Source of the DNA: an uncultured Candidatus Saccharibacteria bacterium
GTDB lineage: Bacteria > Patescibacteriota > Saccharimonadia > Saccharimonadales > Saccharimonadaceae
Reading direction: 5' to 3'
Assembly (NCBI GenBank): GCA_946408595.1
Contig: CAMJSX010000005.1
Span: 1-56,364 of the forward strand
Length of the DNA stretch: 56,364 nt
Positions 43,866-51,162 of this stretch are shown in pieces; within the stretch, counting starts at the first letter, position 1; each line of letters begins with the position of its first letter. The notes below the pieces were generated by a model that worked only from the letters and a program-made list of their open reading frames with translations, had not been told where the DNA came from and did no database searches. The position numbers and the translations under genes were made by a program.

Positions 43866-45112
43866 TGAGAATCACAATCGCAACCGCCGTCTACTACCCA
43901 ATGATTAACGGAGTGGCAGTATTCTCACACGCTCTAGCGCGCGGGCTCGTCAAAAGAGGTCATGAAGTGTTGGTGATTTGCCCATCGCAAACTGGGCATA
44001 ATCATATCGAAATGCAAGATGGCGTCAAAGTATGCTACCTAAAGTCCATTCAGGCCAAAGTCTACCCAGACCAGATTCATGATGTCCCCAAAAAGCGCAA
44101 ATTGTTTTATCGTCATGGTTTTCGAGTATCCGTTTTTCCTCAAAAAGAGGTCGCCACGATACTAGACGAATTTTGCCCCGATGTAGTACATGTACAGGTA
44201 TCGGACCCAATCGGCCTATCAGTGGTGGGATATGCAAAAAAGCACAATGTCCCAGTAGTCACAACAGAACACAACCAGCCAGAAGTTCTAACCGAGCCTT
44301 TGCACGTCCCTAAACTAGTCAAAAGACCAGTCAATGCCATGTTAAGCGCTTATTTTCGCAATCGTCAAAGCAAAAGTGACTTCGTAACAATGCCAACCAA
44401 ACAAGCCATAGAGCATCTCATCTACGTTAAGGGTGAAGAATTCCCAGTCCCAGTAGCAGCTGTATCAAATGGCGTCGATTTATCGCATTTTAAACCAGGC
44501 AAGGCCGCGAAAGAAATCTATTCAAAATACAACATCCCAGAAGACAAGAAGATAGTTTTGTATGTTGGGCGCGTTGATCCAGAGAAAAAAGTCGGCTTTG
44601 TGATAGATGCAATTTCCAAAGTTTTAAAAAACGGCAAGGTCAAAGCGGACGAAATCGCAGTCGTAATAGTAGGTGACGGCGTAGATAAAAATCGATTAAT
44701 GAAAAAAGTCTCAAGCATGGGCCTATCTGATACCATAAAATTCCTAGGTAGAGTGCTCCCGCCAGATTTATATGAATTATATAAAGTCGGCTCTCTCTTT
44801 GCGACCGCATCCGAAATCGAAACACAGGGAATTGTTCTGATTGAAGCTGCTGCCACAGGTTTGCCACTCATCGCCGTAGACAAAGGTGCCGTCGCAGAAG
44901 TTTGTGTAGACGGTGAAAACGGCTTCTTGTGCGAAGCTGGCAACATCCCAGAGATTAGTGTCGCGTTAGAGAAGATTCTGTTAGATGACAAGCTTCGTGA
45001 GCGATTTTCAAAGCGCTCAATTGAAATCGCCGCAGAACACGATTTCGAAAGAACGCTCGACAAATTCGAAAACATCTACCAAAAAGTCATCAAAATCAAA
45101 AACCAGGCATGA
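43865..45112 (+). CDS. Family 4 glycosyltransferase, glycolipid-type
   Basis: GT-B transferase of 415 residues. The N-terminus TAVYYPMINGVAVFSHALARGL and HVQVSDPIGLSVVGYAKK, and the EX7E motif in SEIETQGIVLIEAAATG, resemble diacylglycerol glucosyltransferases and mannosyltransferases that make membrane glycolipids. VLYVGRVDPEKKVGFVIDAI is the usual GT4 hinge sequence. Its start overlaps the ctpA stop, so it is in that operon. Substrate not determined by sequence. Confidence 0.88.
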   Translation: MRITIATAVYYPMINGVAVFSHALARGLVKRGHEVLVICPSQTGHNHIEMQDGVKVCYLKSIQAKVYPDQIHDVPKKRKLFYRHGFRVSVFPQKEVATILDEFCPDVVHVQVSDPIGLSVVGYAKKHNVPVVTTEHNQPEVLTEPLHVPKLVKRPVNAMLSAYFRNRQSKSDFVTMPTKQAIEHLIYVKGEEFPVPVAAVSNGVDLSHFKPGKAAKEIYSKYNIPEDKKIVLYVGRVDPEKKVGFVIDAISKVLKNGKVKADEIAVVIVGDGVDKNRLMKKVSSMGLSDTIKFLGRVLPPDLYELYKVGSLFATASEIETQGIVLIEAAATGLPLIAVDKGAVAEVCVDGENGFLCEAGNIPEISVALEKILLDDKLRERFSKRSIEIAAEHDFERTLDKFENIYQKVIKIKNQA

Positions 45113-45115
45113 AAA

Positions 45116-45143
45116 ACGGGCGTCGATTGACGCCCGTAGTTTT
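45116..45143. terminator. Bidirectional terminator
   Basis: Perfect 9-bp stem ACGGGCGTC/GACGCCCGT with loop GATT between convergent genes. The T-run is better on the minus strand, where five T follow the stem directly. Confidence 0.93.
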
Positions 45144-45148
45144 GCGAA

Positions 45149-45658
45149 TTACTTCGCAATGGAATTGATCTGCTTTCTGAGCTTTTTGATCCGCTTATTA
45201 GCAGATTTGAGCTCTCCATGAACATAGTCACGGAACAACCAGCAGAAGAAGCCACCGAAGAAGATACCAACAGCTGCGTAGATTGCATTCGCCAGCCAGG
45301 TACCAACTAAAGTAACGGTGGGACCATGATGGTCCAACATCACTTCTACACCCAGGAAGCTTCCGATAATGAAACCAAGAATGAACAGTAATATTCCTAT
45401 TGCTGTCACTTTGAACTCTGCTCCAGAAGCGAAGTTCATCGTCAACACTGGCTCCAAGAGCCTGTGCAGACGGTCTTTCCGTCTCTCAAGGGTATCGATC
45501 TGCTCCTGAAGAGCATCGGTCTTCTCTTTGGCGATAATCGCCTCGGCTCTTTTTGCCTCGCGTTCGCAACGTTCCTTAATCTGAGCAGCCTTTTCTTGCT
45601 CAGGCACAACAGTATCGACGACCTCAACGGTCTCGTTCTTGATCTGTTCCATTTCCAT
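45149..45658 (-). CDS. Coiled-coil membrane protein, unknown
   Basis: A 169-residue protein I do not recognise. Residues ~20-70 are strongly charged and helical, likely a coiled coil (QEKAAQIKERCEREAKRAEA, TLERRKDRLHRLLEP). Two membrane segments follow at about 83-102 (VTAIGILLFILGFIIGSF) and 118-142, and the C-terminus is basic (RIKKLRKQINS). A strong GGGGGAAATGG supports the start, and a minus-strand TATAAT is at 45712-45707. It is a single-gene unit between two terminator-bounded neighbours. Confidence 0.78.
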   Translation of the reverse strand: MEMEQIKNETVEVVDTVVPEQEKAAQIKERCEREAKRAEAIIAKEKTDALQEQIDTLERRKDRLHRLLEPVLTMNFASGAEFKVTAIGILLFILGFIIGSFLGVEVMLDHHGPTVTLVGTWLANAIYAAVGIFFGGFFCWLFRDYVHGELKSANKRIKKLRKQINSIAK

Positions 45659-45706
45659 TTCCCCCTAATTTTAATGTGCTACTACTTTTTTACGGTAGAT
45701 AAGCCT

Positions 45707-45712
45707 ATTATA
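45707..45712 (-). promoter_or_regulatory. -10 element for the coiled-coil membrane protein
   Basis: TGCTATAAT on the minus strand, about 50 nt before the start codon at 45658; a conventional leader with a ribosome site. Confidence 0.65.
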
Positions 45713-45747
45713 GCACACTTTGGCAAAAAAGTCAATAGAACTAATGC

Positions 45748-48096
45748 TTAAACGACGAAATTTAAGAGGTTAGACCTGCGTACAAAGATGGTCTTTTTGA
45801 TGTCTTTTTCTAGGTATTTTTGGACTCTTTCATCACTCTTGGCGAGCTCAATAATTTTCGCCTCATCATCTAAATCTTCAATATTGACTGAAATCTTGGC
45901 GCGAAGCTTGCCATTAATCTGGACTACCAGCTCAACTGTGTCTTCGGTAAGGTATTTATCATCCCAGGTTGGCCATTCATCGTCAGAGCCAAGCTTTTCG
46001 AGCATTTCAGAGGCGAGATGTGGGGCAAATGGCTTCAAAAGCTTTGCAAGAGTAACGAGATCTTCGTGGCTAGCACCCTGCTTGTATAATTCATTGACAT
46101 ATTCCATGAGCGCCGCCACCGCGGTGTTGAAATTGTATCTGTGAATATCGGTGGTAACCTTCTTGATGGTTTTGTGTCTGATAGTGAGAGAATTTGGCAG
46201 AACCTCTTCTGAGGGGCATCCGCAGTCGCTACGAGGACGCAGCGACGAGCCCCGTGAAGACGGGCGCGAGGAGCGTCCCGAAGAAGACGGTTCTGCAAAT
46301 TCTTTACTAAAGCACAAGCTCCAGCAACGATTCAAGAATCGATAAACACCACCAACGGAGCGTGGGTCCCACGCCGCATCCTGATCATACGGCCCAATAA
46401 ACATTTCGTAAGTACGTAGCGTATCGGCCCCGTAACCTTCATTGATAATATCAAGAGGGTCAATTACATTACCTTTACTCTTGCTCATTTTCTTGCCATC
46501 AGGGGCATTGATGTAGCCATTATAAAGCAGGGTTTTGATTGGCTCGCGGAAAGGCAGATATCCTTCGTCGGCAAAGAATTTACACCAGAAACGGATATAA
46601 AGAAGATGCGCTACGGCATGGTCGCCACCACAGTAAAAATCCACTGGCTCCCAATACTTAATCGCATCAGGATTCCAGGCGTGGTCATTATCATGTGGGG
46701 AAGCATAGCGCCAAAGATACCATGATGAACAGGCATAGCCATCCAGAGTATCGGTTTCACGCGTCATTTCCTCTCCATCAATAGTCACCTTTAGCCAATC
46801 CTTAGCCTTAGCGAGAGCTGAACGGCCGGTGTTATCTGGCTTGTAGTCTTCGACTTCAGGAATTAAAACTGGCAGCTGGTCTTCTGGAATTGGATGAGGA
46901 TTGCCGTCTTTATCATAGGCGATTGGAATTGGACAACCCCAATAACGTTGACGAGAAATCAACCAGTCGCGCATTCTGTAAGTGACTTTTGGTGTGCCAT
47001 AAAGGTCGCGGTCGACCAATTCAGCTTCAACAATCGGCAATTTATAAACTTCAGCAAACTCTCTGTCGCGCTCATCATAAGCTGGAACAGCCATAATGGC
47101 GCCAGTGCCATAGCCAGAAAGCACATAGTCTGCCACATAAACCGGAATCTTCTCCTTAGTAGCAGGATTGATGGCGTAAGTACCGGTGAAAACACCGGTC
47201 TTTTCTTTATTCTCTTGACGTTCAATTTCAGATTTCTTGAGTGCAGCGGCCTTATAAGCGTTGACGGCTTCTCTAGTGTCATCGTTAACAAGAGCGTCTA
47301 ATCCTGGATATTCAGGAGCGACGACGAGAAAAGTTGCACCAAGGATTGTGTCAGGACGAGTAGTAAATACTCGGATTTTTTGGCTCTTTGTAATATGGAA
47401 ATCAATCTCTGCACCAACCGAGCGACCAATCCAGTTTTTCTGCATAGTTTTAATCTTGTCAGGCCAATTCAAATGGTCAATTTCGGACAGAAGTTCATCG
47501 GCATATTCGGTAATTTTGAAGAACCATTGCTTCATCTTCTTCTTTTCGACTTCGTGACCACAGCGCCAGCATTTGCCGTTTTCAACTTGTTCGTTAGCTA
47601 GCACGGTCTGATCTACTGGGCACCACCACTGATAAGATTCTTTCTGGTAAGCCAAGCCTTTCTTATATAGTTGCAAGAAGCACCACTGCGTCCATTTATA
47701 ATACTCAGGGTCAGAGGTATTGATTTCACGCGACCAATCGATAGCGTAGCCTAGACGTTCGGCCTGTTTTCTAAAGTTGGCGATATTTTCTTTGGTGATT
47801 TTCTGAGGAGCCGTGCCAGTTTTTATAGCATAGTTCTCGGCTGGAAGACCAAAAGTATCATAGCCAAAAGGCCTCAGAACGTTCAAGCCTTGTTGAGTAT
47901 AGAACCGCGCGAGCACATCAATAATCGTGAAATTGCGGACGTGTCCAACGTGTAGACCAGCGCCAGAAGGGTACGGGAACATTTCGGCAAGCATCATTTT
48001 TGGCTGGTTTTCGACCTCAGTAGCTTTAAAAGCTTCCGTGTCTTTCCAGATTTTTTGCCATTTTTGCTCAATTTTTTGCGGTTCGTATCTATCCAT
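45748..48096 (-). CDS. leuS: Leucyl-tRNA synthetase
   Basis: Charges tRNA-Leu. The 782-residue class I enzyme has MFPYPSGAGLHVGHVRNFT (HIGH box), a zinc-like CPVDQTVLANEQVENGKCWRCG region, an editing (CP1) domain with TTRPDTILGATF, RDWLISRQRYWG, and KMSKSKGNVIDP. Between the catalytic domain (FLNRCWSLCFS) and the anticodon domain (HKTIKKVTTDIHRYNFNTA) lies an Arg/Ser/Pro-rich stretch encoded by a GC-rich palindromic element (46197-46296). The start is defined by a minus-strand TATAAT 7 nt upstream; predicted leaderless. Confidence 0.96.
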   Translation of the reverse strand: MDRYEPQKIEQKWQKIWKDTEAFKATEVENQPKMMLAEMFPYPSGAGLHVGHVRNFTIIDVLARFYTQQGLNVLRPFGYDTFGLPAENYAIKTGTAPQKITKENIANFRKQAERLGYAIDWSREINTSDPEYYKWTQWCFLQLYKKGLAYQKESYQWWCPVDQTVLANEQVENGKCWRCGHEVEKKKMKQWFFKITEYADELLSEIDHLNWPDKIKTMQKNWIGRSVGAEIDFHITKSQKIRVFTTRPDTILGATFLVVAPEYPGLDALVNDDTREAVNAYKAAALKKSEIERQENKEKTGVFTGTYAINPATKEKIPVYVADYVLSGYGTGAIMAVPAYDERDREFAEVYKLPIVEAELVDRDLYGTPKVTYRMRDWLISRQRYWGCPIPIAYDKDGNPHPIPEDQLPVLIPEVEDYKPDNTGRSALAKAKDWLKVTIDGEEMTRETDTLDGYACSSWYLWRYASPHDNDHAWNPDAIKYWEPVDFYCGGDHAVAHLLYIRFWCKFFADEGYLPFREPIKTLLYNGYINAPDGKKMSKSKGNVIDPLDIINEGYGADTLRTYEMFIGPYDQDAAWDPRSVGGVYRFLNRCWSLCFSKEFAEPSSSGRSSRPSSRGSSLRPRSDCGCPSEEVLPNSLTIRHKTIKKVTTDIHRYNFNTAVAALMEYVNELYKQGASHEDLVTLAKLLKPFAPHLASEMLEKLGSDDEWPTWDDKYLTEDTVELVVQINGKLRAKISVNIEDLDDEAKIIELAKSDERVQKYLEKDIKKTIFVRRSNLLNFVV
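46197..46296. repeat. Palindromic element inserted in frame in leuS
   Basis: About 100 bp, much more GC-rich than the flanking gene. The ends are inverted repeats: GCAGAACC-TCTTCT on the left matches the complement of the right end GCAGAACCGTCTTCT with one extra base. Inside are a hairpin GTCGCT/AGCGAC (46225-46230, 46241-46246) and a second CCCGT/ACGGG (46251-46255, 46260-46264). The frame stays open and encodes a low-complexity Ser/Arg/Pro peptide in a linker that varies in LeuRS. This resembles Rickettsia-type palindromic elements in coding DNA. Confidence 0.78.
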
Positions 48097-48103
48097 GGCA
48101 TAT

Positions 48104-48127
48104 ATTATACCATATTTATGCTATAAT
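48104..48127. promoter_or_regulatory. Back-to-back -10 elements for leuS and the dimethyltransferase
   Basis: Minus-strand TATAAT (48109-48104) ends 7 nt before the leuS ATG. Plus-strand TGCTATAAT (hexamer 48122-48127) ends 8 nt before the methylase ATG. Only 12 bp separate the hexamers, so each -35 region lies in the other transcript. Confidence 0.75.
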
Positions 48128-48135
48128 ATAAGGGA

Positions 48136-48693
48136 ATGAGAAACCATCTTTTGTCACAACATTTCTTGAAAAATCCGAGGCTCGCTCTTATTTTGATTGG
48201 CCATTCCAATCTAAAAAAACGGGATTTAGTGATAGAAATAGGCGCCGGCTCGGGGGTGATTACCTCAGCGCTGTCTAGGAGAGTGCGAAAAGTTATTGCT
48301 ATTGAACCAGATGCAACTACGGCAGCGAAGCTGCGCGAGAATCTAAAAAAACGTGGCTGCGAGAATGTCGAGGTGGTAGAAATGGATTTTATGAATTATG
48401 CTCTGCCAGACGAACCCTATAAAGTGTTTTCCAATCCACCGTTTCATTTGAGCTCGGCTATCGTACATAAACTAATCGAGGCCGACAATCCGCCGGAAGC
48501 ATTTTATCTGATTTTGCAGAAACAATTTGCGCTAAAACTCCTAAATACCGACAGGCACTATACTTCGCAACTAGGTTTGCAACTGATTCAAAAATACCAG
48601 ACGCGCATCCGATTACCACTCAGACCAACCGACTTTACTCCGCCTCCTGCTGTACCAACAGTCCTATTCGAAGCGAAAAAGATTATAAATTAA
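48136..48693 (+). CDS. rRNA adenine dimethyltransferase, short KsgA/Erm-type
   Basis: SAM-dependent N6-adenine methylase of rRNA. The 185-residue protein has the N-terminal QHFLKN box, motif I EIGAGSGVITSALSRR, IEPD, MDFMNY and the catalytic motif SNPPFHLSS (NPPF in place of the NLPY/NIPY usual for KsgA and Erm). The C-terminal helical domain of KsgA (~70 residues) is missing. It may be a minimal RsmA (16S A1518/A1519) or an Erm-like 23S methylase; I cannot separate these. The 3' end overlaps the convergent YrdC gene by 11 nt. Confidence 0.85.
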   Translation: MRNHLLSQHFLKNPRLALILIGHSNLKKRDLVIEIGAGSGVITSALSRRVRKVIAIEPDATTAAKLRENLKKRGCENVEVVEMDFMNYALPDEPYKVFSNPPFHLSSAIVHKLIEADNPPEAFYLILQKQFALKLLNTDRHYTSQLGLQLIQKYQTRIRLPLRPTDFTPPPAVPTVLFEAKKIIN

Positions 48694-49165
48694 TTATGAG
48701 GTTGCCTTGTCGCAGGATGCGGGGTTCAGGGCCGGTTAGATCAACAATAGTAGACGGAAGATGACCAGTAGTGGATTTTGGCGTACCACCCTTTGGATTT
48801 GCTGAAGTCAAAATAATAGCCCCGTTTTCCTTCAATAACTCAGGGAACAACGGATGGTCAGGAATCCGAATTCCTATAGTATCAAAATGGTCGTAATAAA
48901 AATGTTTAAAACTAGGATTTTTCGGCAAAATCAACGTCAGCTCACCTGGAAAATACTCTCTAATTAATTTAGCAGCCAAGTCAGAAACCAAAACATATTT
49001 AGAGATCGATTCCAACGACTCTGGCACCAGCGTAAAAACCTTACCAGAATCGAAACCGCGTTCTTTTATTCGCATCAAATCACGGATGCCGGTTTCAGAC
49101 GACAAAGCCACAGCATAACCTTCAACAGTTTCCGTCGGCACAGTAGTTACAGCTTGCAAATTCAT
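48683..49165 (-). CDS. YrdC/Sua5-domain protein, probable threonylcarbamoyl-AMP synthase
   Basis: Probably makes threonylcarbamoyl-AMP for tRNA t6A37. From the ATG at 49165 the protein is 160 residues: TVPTETVEGYAVALSSETGIRDLMRIKERGF (the K-x-R substrate motif, here followed by Gly instead of Pro), GELTLILPKN, IGIRIPDHP and TSANPKGGTP. It is a single YrdC domain without the Sua5 C-terminal domain and is somewhat short. Frame upstream of 49165 lies in promoter DNA. A minus-strand TATAAT ends 7 nt before the ATG. Confidence 0.85.
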   Translation of the reverse strand: MNLQAVTTVPTETVEGYAVALSSETGIRDLMRIKERGFDSGKVFTLVPESLESISKYVLVSDLAAKLIREYFPGELTLILPKNPSFKHFYYDHFDTIGIRIPDHPLFPELLKENGAIILTSANPKGGTPKSTTGHLPSTIVDLTGPEPRILRQGNLIINL

Positions 49166-49172
49166 GAAAAAT

Positions 49173-49191
49173 ATTATATCATATATGATAT
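49173..49191. promoter_or_regulatory. Overlapping divergent promoter with 16-bp palindrome
   Basis: Minus-strand TATAAT (49178-49173) and plus-strand TATCAT (49177-49182) overlap. Bases 49176-49191 form the perfect palindrome ATATCATATATGATAT. Each hexamer ends 7 nt before its gene's start codon (49165 minus, 49190 plus). Confidence 0.7.
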
Positions 49192-49696
49192 GGAAATGAT
49201 AGTGGCGCTGCATAATATTCGCTCAACTTACAACGTAGGTGCAATTTTGAGAACGGCCGAAGGTTTGGGCCTCAAAAAAGTCATTATGTCAGGTTATACT
49301 CCGAAACCACGCGACCCTAGTCTGCTACCACATTTACGTGAAAAACTTGATCGCGAAATCCACAAAACTGCCCTTGGCGCCGAAAAAATGCTCGGTATTT
49401 ATATCCCGGATGATATTTCTGCCTTTCTAGACAGTCTTCATACAATCGGTTGGCAAATTGTCGGGCTGGAAAACAATATCAAAAGAGGCCCGCTCTACCA
49501 GTTAAACGACAAAAAACTAGAGAAAGCCCTCTCTGACAAAGTAGTCCTGGTCCTCGGCGAAGAAGTTAACGGCATCAATCCAGAACTCTACGACAAAATC
49601 GACCTATTTATTGAAATCCCAATGAAGGGCAAAAAGGAATCTTTCAACGTCTCGGTCGCAGCTGGCATCGCCATGTATGGTATAATGAATTTATGA
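49190..49696 (+). CDS. SpoU/TrmH-family RNA 2'-O-methyltransferase
   Basis: SPOUT methylase of tRNA or rRNA ribose. The 168-residue protein has the three family motifs: motif 1 STYNVGAILRTAEGLG, motif 2 LVLGEEVNGINPELYD, motif 3 EIPMKGKKESFNVSVAAGIAMY. It has no extra RNA-binding domain, so a TrmL-like single-domain enzyme is likely. I place the start at 49190 (MEMIVALHN), defined by the promoter; 49154 would put 12 residues in the intergenic palindrome. The last bases carry the promoter of the next gene. Confidence 0.9.
   Translation: MEMIVALHNIRSTYNVGAILRTAEGLGLKKVIMSGYTPKPRDPSLLPHLREKLDREIHKTALGAEKMLGIYIPDDISAFLDSLHTIGWQIVGLENNIKRGPLYQLNDKKLEKALSDKVVLVLGEEVNGINPELYDKIDLFIEIPMKGKKESFNVSVAAGIAMYGIMNL
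49681..49686 (+). promoter_or_regulatory. -10 element inside the SpoU gene, leaderless start for the glutaredoxin
   Basis: GGTATAAT within the last codons of the SpoU gene; the hexamer ends 6 nt before the ATG at 49693, which overlaps the SpoU stop. No ribosome site. Confidence 0.7.
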
Positions 49697-49896
49697 TAAA
49701 GATTTATACAACTCCAACCTGTGCTTATTGCCACGCCCTGATGGACTGGCTTGATGAGCAAGGCATCAAATATGAAGAAATTGACGCTACTACGATGGAT
49801 GACATCGCAGTGGTGCCTGTCACTGTTATTGGCGATGAAAAAATCGTCGGTTTTGACCGTCCGGCCATAAAAAGAGCCTTGAAAAACCTTCAATAA
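49693..49896 (+). CDS. Glutaredoxin-like thioredoxin-fold protein
   Basis: Small thiol-disulfide protein of 67 residues. The redox site CAYC (residues 11-14 in TTPTCAYCHALMDWL) and the cis-Pro loop VVPVTVIGD are intact, and GFDRPAIKRAL closes the fold, like NrdH/YruB-type glutaredoxins. Shorter than usual by a few residues. It overlaps the SpoU gene by 4 nt but seems to have its own promoter. Confidence 0.88.
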   Translation: MIKIYTTPTCAYCHALMDWLDEQGIKYEEIDATTMDDIAVVPVTVIGDEKIVGFDRPAIKRALKNLQ

Positions 49897-49940
49897 AGTG
49901 ATAGAATAAAGAAAATTATCTATTAAATTTAAGGAGCAAA

Positions 49941-50111
49941 ATGCCTGAACCTAAAAAACAGAGTAGCCCAAGGAAGACGGGGCTTCGTCGTAGCCACCTT
50001 CGTTTGACTTTGGCGCGTCGGGTCAATAAAACTTCCCCGGTAAAGGTTTTCGAAACTAAGAAGAAAACCCCAAATTTGAAAGTAAAAACTGTTAAGAAAA
50101 AAGAAGCTTAA
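49941..50111 (+). CDS. rpmF: 50S ribosomal protein bL32
   Basis: Small basic protein of 56 residues (MPEPKKQSSPRKTGLRRSHL at the start, Lys-rich tail). The PKK..SPRK.GLRRSH.RL pattern corresponds to the N-terminal bL32 signature (PK.R.S..RR..RR.H) without zinc cysteines. A good AAGGAG lies 10 nt before the ATG, and nusB begins 3 nt after the stop. The protein is short enough to be missed by length cut-offs. I consider bL32 likely; another small ribosomal protein is possible. Confidence 0.75.
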   Translation: MPEPKKQSSPRKTGLRRSHLRLTLARRVNKTSPVKVFETKKKTPNLKVKTVKKKEA

Positions 50112-50114
50112 AAT

Positions 50115-50609
50115 ATGGCAAGTAATCGACATTTAGGTAGAGTTATTGTTCTGCAGAGTTTATATGAATACGAACTCAGAACCCTCGCAAAGGATCCGGA
50201 AGTCGATTTAGATAGAATTGTAGCAAAAAATATTGAGCCATACGAAAAAGCCCTCGGTGATACAGAATTTGTCTATAATTTGGCACACAAAGTGTCAGAG
50301 AATTTTGAAACGCTAGATAAAGCGCTTCAACCGATGGCGCCAGAATGGCCAATTGATTCAATTGCGGCAATCGATCGAAATGTGCTCAGGATGGGTTTGT
50401 ATGAGCTATCAGAATGTCGGGATAAAATCCCGCCAAAAGTAGCCATCAACGAGGCAGTAGAGCTTGCTAAGGCGTTTGGTTCGGATAACTCCTCCAAATT
50501 TGTGAACGGAGTTCTCGGCACCGCCTATAAAGAGCTTGGCATTACAGAAGAAGAAAATCATGGACCAAATCAAAAGGCCATCGGAACCGATGGCAAGGAG
50601 AGCGCTTAA
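50115..50609 (+). CDS. nusB: Transcription antitermination protein NusB
   Basis: rRNA antitermination factor that binds boxA RNA with NusE (uS10). The 164-residue helical protein has the family end motif [17 protein letters not shown]-like opening, [18 protein letters not shown] and [31 protein letters not shown] ~25-residue polar tail goes beyond the usual end. It follows rpmF by 3 nt and overlaps the Nudix gene. Confidence 0.94.
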   Translation: MASNRHLGRVIVLQSLYEYELRTLAKDPEVDLDRIVAKNIEPYEKALGDTEFVYNLAHKVSENFETLDKALQPMAPEWPIDSIAAIDRNVLRMGLYELSECRDKIPPKVAINEAVELAKAFGSDNSSKFVNGVLGTAYKELGITEEENHGPNQKAIGTDGKESA

Positions 50610-51138
50610 AGTCCCCGAGGCTTTGCCGACGGATGAACAAATCAAAGAATCTCCTCTTAAGAAATTGACATCTGCTGTTTTTCGTAAGAAAGTAGCGATT
50701 CAAGAAATTGTGAGGGAGCCGACCTCTGGTGGGATTGTTTTTCGTTTGACACCAGATGGCAAAGATATGGAGATTTTGTTAATTCAGGATTCCAAGGGGC
50801 GCTGGACCATTCCAAAAGGCCACATTGAGCCGGGTGAAACGGCCAAAATGACCGCTCGCCGCGAAATCGAGGAAGAGACCGGCCTTAAAAACTTTTCGAT
50901 TCTGACATGGCTAGGTAAAATTCATTTTAAATATCGCCGAGCAGATAGACTGGTGTTGATGACCACGCAGATTTATCTGGTACAAGCATTAGATACGCAC
51001 GAACGACCAATCGGCGAAAAATGGATGAAGGGCATTAAGTGGTTCTCATTTTCAGAAGCTCTGGACCTAGTCGAATATGAAGATATTGAGAAATTAATGC
51101 TAATAGCCAAAAAGAGAGTTCGCTCTGGCGACTATTAA
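50560..51138 (+). CDS. Nudix hydrolase
   Basis: Hydrolyses a nucleoside diphosphate derivative. The Nudix box GX5EX7REUXEEXGU is complete in [20 protein letters not shown] plus TGL. GGIVFRL, WTIPKG and KWFSFSEAL are typical flanks. The start is uncertain: ATG 50560 (overlapping nusB by 50 nt, used here), ATG 50590, or a TTG further up. The ~45-residue N-terminus before the domain is Lys/Arg-rich. Substrate cannot be inferred. Confidence 0.87.
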   Translation: MDQIKRPSEPMARRALKVPEALPTDEQIKESPLKKLTSAVFRKKVAIQEIVREPTSGGIVFRLTPDGKDMEILLIQDSKGRWTIPKGHIEPGETAKMTARREIEEETGLKNFSILTWLGKIHFKYRRADRLVLMTTQIYLVQALDTHERPIGEKWMKGIKWFSFSEALDLVEYEDIEKLMLIAKKRVRSGDY

Positions 51139-51162
51139 TTATAAAAGGGGGATGGAGGTTAA

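Noticed and set aside
44518-45075. 185-codon open frame antisense to the GT4 gene
   Set aside because: The sense gene has full GT4 motifs and overlaps ctpA in an operon; the antisense frame has no supporting signals.
14700-49696. UGA recoded as glycine, as in Absconditabacteria
   Set aside because: TGA ends real genes at 14709 (GT4), 40389 (ftsE), 45110 (GT4) and 49694 (SpoU), each at the expected protein end, so the standard code applies.
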